Translations under genes and position numbers: made by a program
Source: Chloroflexota bacterium
GTDB taxonomy: Bacteria; Chloroflexota; Anaerolineae; Anaerolineales; Anaerolineaceae
Direction: 5' to 3'
Assembly: GCA_029777225.1 (NCBI GenBank)
Contig: JAKOSR010000184.1
Location: 1 to 28,846, forward strand
Length of the DNA: 28,846 nt
Notes under the pieces: model-generated
Told to the model about the DNA's origin: nothing
The model's input: only the letters and a program-made list of their open reading frames with translations
The model's database searches: none
Part shown: in pieces, positions 14,351-22,244 of the stretch
Layout of the letters: every line of letters begins with the position of its first letter
Position numbering within the stretch: the stretch's first letter is position 1

Positions 14351-15349
14351 ATGGGTTCAATCAGAGTTGGCAGGCACAAAGCTTTTCGATTGATCCTTGC
14401 GTACGCGAGCGTATTCTTTCTTGGCGCGTGCACAATGTCTCCGTTATTCGTCACAACCACCACCTTGACCACGGCAAGCACAAACAGGCCCACCGAGACG
14501 TCCACACGAGTGCCTTCTCCAACCCTGACTCCCACGCAAACACAGACCCCTGCCCCACAAATTCTCACGAGTCAGCAATTACTGGAAAATTGTGAGGGAT
14601 TATCCAGGTTGGGTAAGGAGGTGACCATTGATGGCTACGTGTTTATGCCAAAGTATGTCGTGTATGGTTCCGGGGACTGGCGGGGAATGAGCTTGTCTGA
14701 CTTCCTCACCGAGGACTCACAAACCTTGAGAGTGTATGTAAAACTTGGAGAGGGACCGAACACCATGGATCCCATTCCCGAGTTTTTCACAGAGAAGGAC
14801 CTGGTGATGCGTGATTATTCTGGCCAGGTTGTCCATCATGGATTTCTAGTCTCCGTGACCGGATTGCCACGCTTTAATCCAGACCAGGCGGATGGAAAAT
14901 GTACACTCTGGGTTGACAAGATTCAATCCCAGATGCCACCAAGTGTTCTGGTTCCCTTGGAGACGAACATTAAGCCGCTCCTGGAGCGTTACACCATCGG
15001 CCATGGTATGCAGGCGACCGTGGTTGAGCGCTGCGCGGAGTTGGGTTTCCAAAAGCAGCTCGTCCGAATCCAGGTGTCCATTGATTGCTGGAACTTCCCT
15101 GCTGAGTGTAATCTGGGAATCTGTCAAATAAAAATTATGGATAAAACTGGTAGTCTGTTCGCTTCCTTCGTCCAGGCTGAAGCGCCGAACTGCATGGTGA
15201 TTGACAAGACGGTCTGGGGGCCAAACAGTTGGAAGATTTTTGATTCTTCAGGAGCGGAAGCTGATAAGGAGAACTTAATTCTTGAAGGGGTTCTGTATTC
15301 CGACCCCCAGGGTTGCCGGATTTCAGTGTATACCGTGAATGGTGGTTGA
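14351..15349 (+). CDS. Lipoprotein of unknown function
   Basis: A 332-residue exported protein. The start at 14351 puts a lipoprotein signal at the N-terminus: basic residues, hydrophobic core, lipobox 'FFLGAC' (Cys27). The ribosome binding site is weak (GGAAGG about 10 bases upstream), and the frame extends upstream to 14189, but the signal sequence fixes the likely start. Residues ~30-75 are a Thr/Ser/Pro-rich linker. The first globular part, from 'LLENCEGLSRLGKEVTIDGY' to 'FLVSVTGLPRF..CTLWVDKI', has the strand pattern of an OB-fold-like beta barrel. The second part (~215-332) holds several Cys residues and repeats the strand pattern more loosely ('TIGHGMQATVVERC', 'LILEGVLYSDPQGCRISVY'). 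These structural notes are inference. G+C is lower than in the neighbouring GH13 gene. I recognise no named family. Confidence 0.7.
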   Translation: MGSIRVGRHKAFRLILAYASVFFLGACTMSPLFVTTTTLTTASTNRPTETSTRVPSPTLTPTQTQTPAPQILTSQQLLENCEGLSRLGKEVTIDGYVFMPKYVVYGSGDWRGMSLSDFLTEDSQTLRVYVKLGEGPNTMDPIPEFFTEKDLVMRDYSGQVVHHGFLVSVTGLPRFNPDQADGKCTLWVDKIQSQMPPSVLVPLETNIKPLLERYTIGHGMQATVVERCAELGFQKQLVRIQVSIDCWNFPAECNLGICQIKIMDKTGSLFASFVQAEAPNCMVIDKTVWGPNSWKIFDSSGAEADKENLILEGVLYSDPQGCRISVYTVNGG

Positions 15350-15376
15350 CGTGGGGCCTCCTTCTGGAGAAGGGGA

Positions 15377-15408
15377 CCGGCCATACCGGGCTCTGATTTT
15401 ATTTTTCG
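15377..15408 (+). terminator. Possible terminator after the lipoprotein gene
   Basis: A short CCGG-CCATA-CCGG stem preceded by a CCTTC-TGGA-GAAGG stem and followed by a T-rich stretch ending in ATTTTATTTTT. The stems are short, so this is a moderate call. Confidence 0.4.
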
Positions 15409-15521
15409 TTGAGGGATAAACCGAAGGCGAGATGGAATTCGTAATTCCCCTTGTCAGCTTGATTAGCTGGTTATATTAACTCCCAGTTACATCTTTTTAC
15501 ATACAAGCCAGTTACCTTGCG

Positions 15522-16460
15522 TTAAAACGTCCCAATCAGCCAATACGCCAGCGCCATAATCAGCGGGATGGTGATGATGACCCCCAGCGTGGTAAGCATC
15601 ACCATTTGCACGGCCAGGTTTATGTCTTTTTCGTAACGGGTTGCAAACAGCACCGAGTTCATGGCCGTCGGTGTGGCCGCGGTCAACGCGCAGGCCAGGA
15701 ACAGCGTTTCATCATGCGTCAGCAGGTAGATGACCGGCAGAATCAGCAAGGGTACCAGCAAATCCCGCAGCAGCATCACCTTCCACGCGCCGGTGTCCTT
15801 CAGGTTGAATTGTTCGCGGAAGGTATGGAACTGGATACCCACGATGATCATGGCCATGGGGGACTGTACCGCGGCCAGCGAGGCGATGGGCTGGCGGATT
15901 ATCCCCGGCAGCGTAATTTTGAACGCGTAAAACAACAGCACGATGATGACGGTGATGACGCCGGGGTTGGCCAGGTTGCGCAGCCGGCTGCCCCCGTTCT
16001 TGCCGTCCATCAACCACACTCCGTAAGTCCACAGCATCACGTTAAAAACCGCCACAAAGATGGAAGTGTACGCAGCGCCCAGGTCACCTAAAACCGCCTT
16101 CACCAGCGGCAGGCCAAAAAAGCCGGCGTTGTAGAACACCGCCGAGAAGATGAGCATGCCCTGCCGGCTGACCGGTTCGCGATGGAACACCAGGTGCGCC
16201 AACAAGCCGCCCACCAGGAAAACCAACACGGCGGTCACGGCCGCGATGAGCATGTTTCCTACTTCCAAATCCTTCGCGGAGACCTGGAAGGCGGTGATGA
16301 TGACCGCGGGGGTCATCACCATCAGGATTAAGTTGGTCAGCGGGCGCGCCAACTGACCGTCCACGACCTTGTACTGGGCGCAAAGATACCCAATCCCAAT
16401 CATCATGAACAGAATGAGGATTTGTTGGAGAACAATCTGTGTGCCTTGAATAATCATCAT
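15522..16460 (-). CDS. AEC (auxin efflux carrier)-family permease
   Basis: A 312-residue polytopic protein with about ten hydrophobic helices, typical in length and pattern for the AEC family of secondary carriers (Mem_trans). Visible family features are 'GYLCAQYKVVDGQLARPLTN' after helix 1, 'VFYNAGFFGLPLV' with the conserved N-x-G-F-x-G-x-P motif, and the late 'AATPTAMNSVLFATRY' helix, which in bacterial members usually contains the A-x-P-x-x-x segment. Bacterial AEC proteins export or take up small carboxylates such as malate or malonate; the substrate here cannot be assigned. Two adjacent ATGs (16460 and 16457) are equally possible; the Shine-Dalgarno is weak. It is convergent with the lipoprotein gene and divergent from the rhodanese gene, so it is probably transcribed alone. 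Confidence 0.85.
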   Translation of the reverse strand: MMIIQGTQIVLQQILILFMMIGIGYLCAQYKVVDGQLARPLTNLILMVMTPAVIITAFQVSAKDLEVGNMLIAAVTAVLVFLVGGLLAHLVFHREPVSRQGMLIFSAVFYNAGFFGLPLVKAVLGDLGAAYTSIFVAVFNVMLWTYGVWLMDGKNGGSRLRNLANPGVITVIIVLLFYAFKITLPGIIRQPIASLAAVQSPMAMIIVGIQFHTFREQFNLKDTGAWKVMLLRDLLVPLLILPVIYLLTHDETLFLACALTAATPTAMNSVLFATRYEKDINLAVQMVMLTTLGVIITIPLIMALAYWLIGTF

Positions 16461-16620
16461 TAACCTGGCCGGCGCCGCGCGAGTCGTCCACGCGGCGTGA
16501 AAGCAGTGCTGAGTTTATCGCATTTTCGTGGTTTTGGGCATTTTCAATTGGGGATTGCCCCGATCTGCCGGGGAAAAGGGGCGTTAAGCGTATGGGTAAG
16601 CCTTGCGCGTGCGCATCTTC

Positions 16621-16650
16621 TTGAAGCGGGGTTATACAAACCCTTTAAAT
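16621..16650 (+). promoter_or_regulatory. Candidate promoter of the selenoprotein rhodanese gene
   Basis: TTGAAG (16621-16626), 18-base spacer, TTAAAT (16645-16650). The -35 and -10 each match four or five consensus positions. The leader would be about 23 bases. Confidence 0.4.
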
Positions 16651-16679
16651 ACCGGTCTGCAATAAGGCATAATGAGCGT

Positions 16680-17144
16680 ATGAACAAACGCAGTAGGTCC
16701 CAAAATGGCAAGAAAACCCCATGGCCCCTGATTGCCTTCCTGGCTGTCATGGTAGTGGCGGTTGGTTTTTCCATCTACCTTGGTGCGCGCGGTAAAGCTG
16801 GCAACCCGGTGCTGCGCACCCAGGATGACGTGCCCCGGATTAGCCCGCAGGAAGCCTACCAGGCGGTCCAGAACGGCGATGCGGTCCTGCTGGATACGCG
16901 TTCTGCTGAACAATTCGCGGCCTCCCACGCTGCAGGCGCTCTCAGCCTGCCCGTTGCGGATGTTGAAGCCGCGCTTGCCACCCTGGACCCCGAGGTGTGG
17001 TACATCACCTACTGTACCTGACCGGCTGAAAACACGAGCGCCCGTGCGGCGTTCCTCATGTTACAAAACGGGATTAAACGAGCCAATCCGATCCTCGGCG
17101 GGCTCGAAGCATGGATTGCCGCCGGCTATCCGCTGGAACCCTGA
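16680..17144 (+). CDS. Membrane-anchored rhodanese-domain protein with in-frame UGA (predicted selenoprotein)
   Basis: One continuous rhodanese reading frame of 154 residues interrupted only by UGA at codon 114 (17019-17021). An N-terminal anchor (helix ~15-36) is followed by the rhodanese domain (~50-154): 'ISPQEAYQAVQNGDAVLLDT', 'RSAEQFAASHAAGALSLPV', 'WYITYC-T-U-PAENTSARAA', then 'ILGGLEAWIAAGYPLEP' after the UGA. Cys112 sits where the catalytic rhodanese Cys is expected, and related proteins, as I recall them, have Cys in the UGA position ('CTCP'), so UGA reads naturally as selenocysteine in a C-x-U motif. A hairpin fitting a bacterial SECIS lies at 17036-17054. SelD is encoded at 25404-26477. 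The domain faces the outside, so a periplasmic/extracytoplasmic sulfur or redox role is likely. The Shine-Dalgarno is weak. The alternative, a nonsense mutation or sequencing error, is less likely given the hairpin and SelD. Confidence 0.82.
17036..17054 (+). promoter_or_regulatory. Candidate bacterial SECIS element in the rhodanese gene
   Basis: Seven consecutive pairs (17036-17042 with 17048-17054, one G-U) close a 5-base loop CGTGC with G in its second position. The loop begins 21 bases after the UGA. Bacterial SECIS elements typically have a small apical loop with G in the first two positions, 16-37 bases after UGA, so the fit is good. Confidence 0.65.
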
Positions 17145-17164
17145 CCTCTGAAATACAAGTGACC

Positions 17165-17190
17165 AAAACAGCCCCAAAAGGGCTGTTTTT
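17165..17190. terminator. Bidirectional terminator between the rhodanese and EamA genes
   Basis: A 10-bp stem (17165-17174 with 17180-17189) around CAAAA, with an A-run on the left and a T-run on the right. It lies 20 bases after the rhodanese stop and just after the stop of the minus-strand EamA gene, and so can serve both. Its position supports reading the rhodanese gene through to 17144. Confidence 0.85.
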
Positions 17191-17192
17191 GC

Positions 17193-18203
17193 TTAATCCT
17201 CGTGCTGCCCGGCCTTGTGTGCCGGCCCCGCGTCTTCCTGTGTAACCGCATCCAGCGGCTTGCTTTTTAGCTGGGCCAGCACCACGGCGGCCAGCATCAA
17301 CACGCACCCCAGTCCTTCCCGCGCGCTCATGCGTTCGCCCAAAAACAGCATCCCGGCCAGCAGCGCGAACACCGATTCCAGGCTGAGAATCAGGCTGGCG
17401 ACCGCCGGCTGCACCCTCACCTGCCCAAGCACCTGCAGAGTATAGGCTACCCCCACCACCACGATGCCCGCGTACGCGATAAGCCACCCCGCGGATTTCA
17501 ATGCATCCAGCGTGGGGGCTTCCCTTGCCAGCGCGACAATGAAGCCCAGCACCCCGGCCACCAGGAACTGTCCAAAAGCGACCTTGAGCCCGGAGGTCTT
17601 TCGGGTGGCCCGGTCAATCGCCAAAATGTGCAACGCCCACAGCAGCGCGCCAATGAGCACCGCCGCGTCCCCGCGCTGGATGGTGAACTGGCTGGTGACA
17701 GCCAGCAAATACAGCCCCGATACGCCCAACCCAACAGCCATCCAATGCGCCAGACGGACACTTTTGCCCAAGAACAACCCCAGGATGGGCACAATCACGA
17801 TATACAGCGCCGTGATGAAGCCGGCCTTCCCGGCTGTGGTGGTCACAATCCCCACTTGTTGGAAGGACGCTGCCAAAAAGAGCACCCCGCCGCAACCCAG
17901 GCTGGCCACGAGCCAGGCGCGCCCTGACCCCCGGCCTGTTTCCTTGTCTTTGGGCGTTGCCCCGCCCTGCCAGGCGAGCAGCGGCAGCAGCACCACGGAG
18001 CCAATCAAAAAGCGCGCCGCGATGAACGTGAAGGGCTGCACCAGGGCCATGGCCAGGCGCTGCACGCTGAAGCCGGTGCCCCAAATGAAGGCGGTCAGCA
18101 GCAGCATGATTTCCCCAGGCACGCCCGATCGCTGGGTGCCCGCGGCCAAATTGGGGGCTGAGTCGGGTAGTGACATCGTCGTTTTCTGGTCTGGTGGGTT
18201 CAT
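17193..18203 (-). CDS. EamA/DMT-family permease
   Basis: A 336-residue transporter of the drug/metabolite superfamily with about ten hydrophobic helices arranged as two EamA repeats. The first repeat starts 'LLLTAFIWGTGFSVQR' and includes 'PFTFIAARFLIGSVVLLPLL'; the second starts at 'GDAAVLIGALLWALHILAID' and ends with 'SLILSLESVFALLAGMLFLG' followed by 'ERMSAREGLGCVLMLAAV', the hallmark E-x-x-x-x helix of the family. A hydrophilic N-terminus (~30 residues) and a C-terminal tail flank the core. Such proteins export or import amino acids, nucleosides and other metabolites; the substrate is not predictable. The start at 18203 has only a weak GGCAGG; 18173 is an in-frame alternative without a visible ribosome site. 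It lies downstream of the bmp-nup operon on the same strand, 112 bases away, with a weak hairpin between. Confidence 0.87.
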   Translation of the reverse strand: MNPPDQKTTMSLPDSAPNLAAGTQRSGVPGEIMLLLTAFIWGTGFSVQRLAMALVQPFTFIAARFLIGSVVLLPLLAWQGGATPKDKETGRGSGRAWLVASLGCGGVLFLAASFQQVGIVTTTAGKAGFITALYIVIVPILGLFLGKSVRLAHWMAVGLGVSGLYLLAVTSQFTIQRGDAAVLIGALLWALHILAIDRATRKTSGLKVAFGQFLVAGVLGFIVALAREAPTLDALKSAGWLIAYAGIVVVGVAYTLQVLGQVRVQPAVASLILSLESVFALLAGMLFLGERMSAREGLGCVLMLAAVVLAQLKSKPLDAVTQEDAGPAHKAGQHED

Positions 18204-18264
18204 TGCCTGCCATCTTTGCGTGAACTAGCGCTGTTGACCAACATTTCCTTGCCTAAGCATGCAG

Positions 18265-18293
18265 AAGGCGGCAGGTTTGTGGCCCGCCGCCTT
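18265..18293 (-). terminator. Weak hairpin at the end of the bmp-nup operon
   Basis: An 8-bp stem AAGGCGGC/GCCGCCTT (18265-18272 with 18286-18293) with a 13-base loop lies after the stop at 18316. No T tract follows on the minus strand, so read-through into the EamA gene is possible. Confidence 0.35.
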
Positions 18294-18315
18294 TGTGTTG
18301 TTCTCCAAAGGGCAC

Positions 18316-19281
18316 TCAGAGCCCTCGCTCGCCGCGTACGTAGGGCACACCCAACGCAGCCGGGGCTCCCAGGCGTTTTCGGCGCGCCCTGGCAGACCCC
18401 CACAGTAGGGCTATGATGGTCAGTACGAACGGGGTCATCTGTAAAAAGAAAACCAGGTTGTGGTCATAGAAAAATGGGTTCTTGTACCCCAGCAGCATCG
18501 TGGGGCCCTGCAGGTCGAGCATGAAGCGCCTCAACATGCCAAACAGGTATCCGCCCACTGCCGCGCCGGTCGGGTTCCACTGCGCGAAGATGACCAGCGC
18601 CACCGCGATCCAGCCCTGGCCGGAAGTCGTCAGGTTGCTGTACCAGCCTGGGGAAATGGCCACGCTGATGCTGGCTCCTGCCAGGCCGGCCATGCAGCCC
18701 CCTATGAACGTATAGAGGTAGCGCGTCCGGTAGATATTCACGCCCAGCGTGTCCGCCGCGGCCGGGTTTTCGCCCACCGCGCGCAGGTGCAGCCCGGGTT
18801 TAGTCTTGAAGATGAAATACCACGAGGCTGGGATGAGTAAATAGCCAAAGTAAACCAGCAGGTTCTGGTCGGTGAAGAAGATTTTACCAACCCAGGGGAT
18901 TAGCGAAAGCAGCGGAATGGTCGCGTTGGGGACGGTGGGGGTGTTCAGCCCCGTCAGCCCTTCGCCCAGCACCAGCGCCAGGCCAGTCCCCAAAAAGGTC
19001 AGTGAAAGCCCGCTCACGGTCTGGTCAGCCTGGAAGTGAATGGTCACCAAGGCATGCGCGAGGCTTAGCAGCCCTCCCGCGCCGATGGCGGCCAGCAGCG
19101 CGAGAATCACGCTCCCGCTTTCGTAACTGACTTTGAAGGCGGCCATTGCTCCAAAGAGCATCATGCCTTCCACCCCCAGGTTCTGGATTCCGGAGCGTTC
19201 AGATAAAATTTCGCCAATCGCGGCAATCAGCAGGATGGTGCCGGTGGAAATGCCGGCGCGTAAGATGACATCCAGGTTCAT
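18316..19281 (-). CDS. nupQ: BMP-type ABC transporter permease (NupQ-like)
   Basis: A 321-residue inner-membrane permease of the branched-chain amino acid/ribose-like group (BPD_transp_2). The N-terminus 'LIAAIGEILSERSGIQNLGV' followed by 'EGMMLFGAM' is the conserved region of YufQ/NupQ permeases, and 'HLRAVGENPAAADTLGVNIY' is the cytoplasmic loop that contacts the ATPase. About eight to ten helices are visible. Its start overlaps the stop of the preceding permease by 4 bases, so it is the last gene of a coupled operon bmp-nupO-nupP-nupQ. Characterised relatives import nucleosides (purine/pyrimidine ribosides), which is the best guess here; the symbol is by family resemblance. The C-terminus is Arg-rich ('ARARRKRLG'). 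Confidence 0.88.
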   Translation of the reverse strand: MNLDVILRAGISTGTILLIAAIGEILSERSGIQNLGVEGMMLFGAMAAFKVSYESGSVILALLAAIGAGGLLSLAHALVTIHFQADQTVSGLSLTFLGTGLALVLGEGLTGLNTPTVPNATIPLLSLIPWVGKIFFTDQNLLVYFGYLLIPASWYFIFKTKPGLHLRAVGENPAAADTLGVNIYRTRYLYTFIGGCMAGLAGASISVAISPGWYSNLTTSGQGWIAVALVIFAQWNPTGAAVGGYLFGMLRRFMLDLQGPTMLLGYKNPFFYDHNLVFFLQMTPFVLTIIALLWGSARARRKRLGAPAALGVPYVRGERGL

Positions 19282-20384
19282 GCTGTTTCCTCCTCCGTGC
19301 GGACCAACCGCACGTGATACTTGAGCAGCACGTCACTGCTGATGACCAGGAAGAGGATGGTGCCCTGGATCATGAACGAGACACCTGAAGGCTGAATTTC
19401 CCGGCCGGCTACGATGAGCGCGCCAAACAGGATGGACACCACGATGACCGCGTAAGGGTTCAGCTTGGCCAGCCAGGCGACAATTACGCCCGAAAAGCCG
19501 TACGACGTTGAAATGCGTTCCTGCAGCCGGTGCACCACGCCGCTGACCTCTGCCATGCCCGCCAGCCCGGCCAGCGCGCCAGAAAACATGAACACCAGGA
19601 TGATGTTGCGGGTGATATCAATCCCGGCGTAGCGGGCTGCGCGCGGGTTGTCCCCAATCAGGTTTATTTTGTAGCCCCAGCGGCTGCGGTACACAATCAG
19701 CCACACGATGACCGCTGCCACCAGCCCAAACACCACGCCCAGATGCAGCGTGATGCCCGAAAAAACAGGGTACTGCTTGGCCAGGTCGGCCAGGCGGGGC
19801 AGCCAGGCCACATTGGGGAAGGTGCGCGTCATTTGGAAACCCGCGTCCGAATACTTGCCAAAAATCCAGTAATTATTCCAAAACACCGCGATGTAGTTGA
19901 GCATCAGGGTGGTGATGACTTCATTAATATTGAAGCGCGCTTTGAGCACCCCGGGGATAAAACCATACACAGCGCCGCCAATCAATCCCAAGATGGCCAT
20001 CAGGCTCAGGATGACAAACTTGGGGGTTGTCTCCAGTGGCACCAGCGGCACCAAAACCACCAGGCTGGCAAAAAAAGCGCCGATGTAAAATTGCCCCTCT
20101 GCCCCGATGTTCCACAGGTGCATCCTGAAAGCCACACTGCAGCCCAGGCCAATCAGGATTAGCGGGGTGGCCTTCACAACCACATCCGAAAACGCGCCCC
20201 AGGAGCCGAACGCGGCCCTAAAGAAGTACTGGTAAATGCGTAAGGGGTCGGCTTTCATCAAAGCCAAAACGATGCCGCTGAACACAAACGCGACCACCAC
20301 GGCCCCCAGCGATGTGACCGCCGGCAGCCATTTGGGTGTTTCCTCGGTGCGTTTCACCAATTGCAGAGAATAAGGCAGCCTCAT
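19278..20384 (-). CDS. nupP: BMP-type ABC transporter permease (NupP-like)
   Basis: A 368-residue permease, partner of NupQ. Typical features are 'VVVKATPLILIGLGCSVAFR' followed by 'MHLWNIGAEGQFYIGAFFAS', the conserved 'FNINEVITTLMLNYIA', and the ATPase-contact loop 'INLIGDNPRAARYAGIDITR'. The first ~25 residues are a cytoplasmic lead before helix 1. It overlaps nupO by 4 bases upstream and nupQ by 4 bases downstream, both as ATGA-type junctions, so the three are translationally coupled. Length is close to the family (about 350). Nucleoside import is inferred from family members such as the NupNOPQ system. Confidence 0.88.
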   Translation of the reverse strand: MRLPYSLQLVKRTEETPKWLPAVTSLGAVVVAFVFSGIVLALMKADPLRIYQYFFRAAFGSWGAFSDVVVKATPLILIGLGCSVAFRMHLWNIGAEGQFYIGAFFASLVVLVPLVPLETTPKFVILSLMAILGLIGGAVYGFIPGVLKARFNINEVITTLMLNYIAVFWNNYWIFGKYSDAGFQMTRTFPNVAWLPRLADLAKQYPVFSGITLHLGVVFGLVAAVIVWLIVYRSRWGYKINLIGDNPRAARYAGIDITRNIILVFMFSGALAGLAGMAEVSGVVHRLQERISTSYGFSGVIVAWLAKLNPYAVIVVSILFGALIVAGREIQPSGVSFMIQGTILFLVISSDVLLKYHVRLVRTEEETA

Positions 20385-22171
20385 GGTCTGCCTCCTTTAT
20401 TCCAGTCTGGCCCGCGCACTTTGCGCAAAATTCTTTCTTTTTCAGTCTCCGGCGGGAGGTATTCCGCTTCCTCCGCCGGCATCGCCGGCTCAATTTCCTC
20501 CTCGGGTGGGGCGGGCGGCTCTGGTGTGGCTGTTTCCGCGTCAGCTTGCGCTGCTTCGTCGGTTTCTCCGGTTTGCGCCCCGGCATCTGCGTCAGCCTGG
20601 CCGGCTTCCGGCGGGAAAACGCCATCATCGCACGCCGTCCCACGGCGTGCCATGCCGGTCATCATCAGGCCAATCGTGTTGATGTCCGTGACCTTGGGGT
20701 TCACAATCCCCACGATTTCACCCTCGTACATCACGGCAATCCGGTCCGAAAGGTCCATCAACTCGTCCAGGTCTTCTGAGACGAGCAAAATGGCGCAGCC
20801 TTGCTCACGCTGGTTTAGCAGCAGCTGCTGCACGCCCTCAATCGCCCCAACGTCCAGCCCGCGGGTGGGCTGCATGGCCACCACCAGGCGCGGTTGGGAG
20901 GAAAGCTCGCGGGCCAAAATCAACTTCTGCAGGTTGCCGCCTGAGAGCTTGCGCGCCTGCGTTTCCACGCTTGGCGATTGGATGTCGTATTGTTCACGCA
21001 GTTTTTTGGCCTGGTTGTTGGCGGCTGTGTAATCCAGGCGCCAACGGTGGCTGATGGGCTCGTGCTCAAAGTTCTTCATGATGACGTTCTTGGTTATGGA
21101 CAGGTTGGGCGCTGTTCCCACCCCCACACGGTCTTCCGGGATGTGTGCCAGCCCTTGTTCAATCGAAAACTGGGGGGTCTTGTTGGCGATGTTTTTGCCG
21201 CCCATCCAGATGCGCCCCGTGCAGGTCCGCATGCCGGTGATGACTTCCACCAGCTCGCTCTGCCCGTTGCCGGCCACGCCTGCAATGCCCAATATTTCGC
21301 CTTCCTTCAGACACAGGCTCACATTCTTGAGCGCCGGCAGGTCCTTGTTGTTCATCGCGCTCACGTCTTCCAGCATCAGCACGGTGTCTCCGGCTTCCTG
21401 GTCGCATTTCTTCAGGTTGAAGAGCACTTCCCGTCCAACCATCAGCGAGGCCAGTTTCTCCTTGGTCAGCCCCTCCAGCGGGACGCCCTCGGCCGTGGTC
21501 TTGCCCTTGCGCAGGATGGTCAGCCGGTCCGCCACAGCGCGGACTTCGTTGAGCTTGTGGCTGATGAACACGATGGATTTTCCCTGGGCGGCCATGCCTC
21601 GCAGTGTCAAAATCAGCTCGTCCGCCTCCTGTGGCGCCAACACGGCGGTCGGCTCGTCCAACACCAAGATGTTCGCGCCGCGATACAGGATTTTGAGAAT
21701 TTCAACCCGCTGCTGTTCACCCACCGAAAGCTGCCAAATCTTGGCGGTGGGGTCAATGTTCAGCCCAAACTGCGCGGCCAGTTCCCTTACCTTCTCATCG
21801 TATTTCTTCAGGTTGAGCGTAAAGCGTGGCTCATCCAGCCCGATGAGAATGTTTTCGGTGACGCTCTGGTTTGGCACCAGCATGAAGTGCTGGTGAATCA
21901 TGCCAATCCCGCTCAGGATGGCGTCCTTAGGCGAATTAAACACAACTTTCTTGCTATTGACGCGAATCGTGCCAGATTGGGGTTTGTACAGCCCGGTTAA
22001 CACATTCATCAGGCTGCTTTTCCCTGCCCCGTTCTCCCCCAGCAGGGCGTGGATTTCACCCTTATTCAAGGTGAAGCTCACATGGTCATTGGCCAAAACG
22101 CCCGGAAAACGCAGCACAATATCCTGCATTTCAACCGCGGGGCTTTCAGGGATGGATGTCGGTAAAGTCAT
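20381..22171 (-). CDS. nupO: BMP-type ABC transporter ATP-binding protein with tandem ABC domains (NupO-like)
   Basis: A 596-residue ATPase with two ABC domains, the energy source of the importer. Domain 1 has Walker A 'GENGAGKSS', signature 'LSVGEQQRVEIL' and Walker B 'ILVLDEPTAVL'. Domain 2 has the degenerate Walker A 'GVAGNGQSE', signature 'LSGGNLQKLILAREL' and 'VAMQPTRGLDVGA', as is normal for the RbsA/NupO group, where the second site is altered. The family ends near residue 510; here about 85 extra residues follow (507-596), first Ala/Asp/Gln/Thr-rich, then Glu/Pro-rich, ending in a basic 'RILRKVRGPDWNKGGRP'. The tail is likely disordered and its role is unknown. The start follows a 73-base gap from the binding protein gene containing a strong hairpin. 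Confidence 0.9.
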   Translation of the reverse strand: MTLPTSIPESPAVEMQDIVLRFPGVLANDHVSFTLNKGEIHALLGENGAGKSSLMNVLTGLYKPQSGTIRVNSKKVVFNSPKDAILSGIGMIHQHFMLVPNQSVTENILIGLDEPRFTLNLKKYDEKVRELAAQFGLNIDPTAKIWQLSVGEQQRVEILKILYRGANILVLDEPTAVLAPQEADELILTLRGMAAQGKSIVFISHKLNEVRAVADRLTILRKGKTTAEGVPLEGLTKEKLASLMVGREVLFNLKKCDQEAGDTVLMLEDVSAMNNKDLPALKNVSLCLKEGEILGIAGVAGNGQSELVEVITGMRTCTGRIWMGGKNIANKTPQFSIEQGLAHIPEDRVGVGTAPNLSITKNVIMKNFEHEPISHRWRLDYTAANNQAKKLREQYDIQSPSVETQARKLSGGNLQKLILARELSSQPRLVVAMQPTRGLDVGAIEGVQQLLLNQREQGCAILLVSEDLDELMDLSDRIAVMYEGEIVGIVNPKVTDINTIGLMMTGMARRGTACDDGVFPPEAGQADADAGAQTGETDEAAQADAETATPEPPAPPEEEIEPAMPAEEAEYLPPETEKERILRKVRGPDWNKGGRP

Positions 22172-22200
22172 CGCTGTGGAAGTCTTTTCTTTTGGAATAA

Positions 22201-22228
22201 GAGAGATGGCTCATTTGAGCCATCTCTC
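22201..22228 (-). terminator. Intra-operon hairpin between bmp and nupO
   Basis: A perfect 12-bp stem GAGAGATGGCTC/GAGCCATCTCTC (22201-22212 with 22217-22228) with loop ATTT. It lies 16 bases after the stop of the binding-protein gene and 29 bases before the nupO start. The minus strand continues CTTATTCC without a T-run, so it is more likely an mRNA-stabilising or processing hairpin than a strong terminator. Confidence 0.7.
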
Positions 22229-22244
22229 GTTGTCGTATTGGTTT

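Noticed and set aside
15483..15515. Direct repeat CCAGTTAC twice, 25 bases apart
   Set aside because: Eight-base repeats occur by chance at this scale and no promoter or gene context gives them meaning.
16461..16679. Possible RNA gene or extra N-terminal coding between the AEC and rhodanese genes
   Set aside because: No tRNA cloverleaf or stable structure was seen; the open frame there has no signal and the membrane anchor starts cleanly at 16680.
17022..17144. Rhodanese gene as a pseudogene ended by a nonsense codon
   Set aside because: The downstream frame is perfectly conserved in family pattern, the UGA is at a redox position, a SECIS-like hairpin is present, and SelD shows the same feature.
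17464..18228. 254-codon plus-strand frame
   Set aside because: Antisense to the EamA permease; no motif.
20978..22000. 340-codon plus-strand frame
   Set aside because: Antisense to the NupO-type ATPase, whose Walker and signature motifs are all on the other strand.
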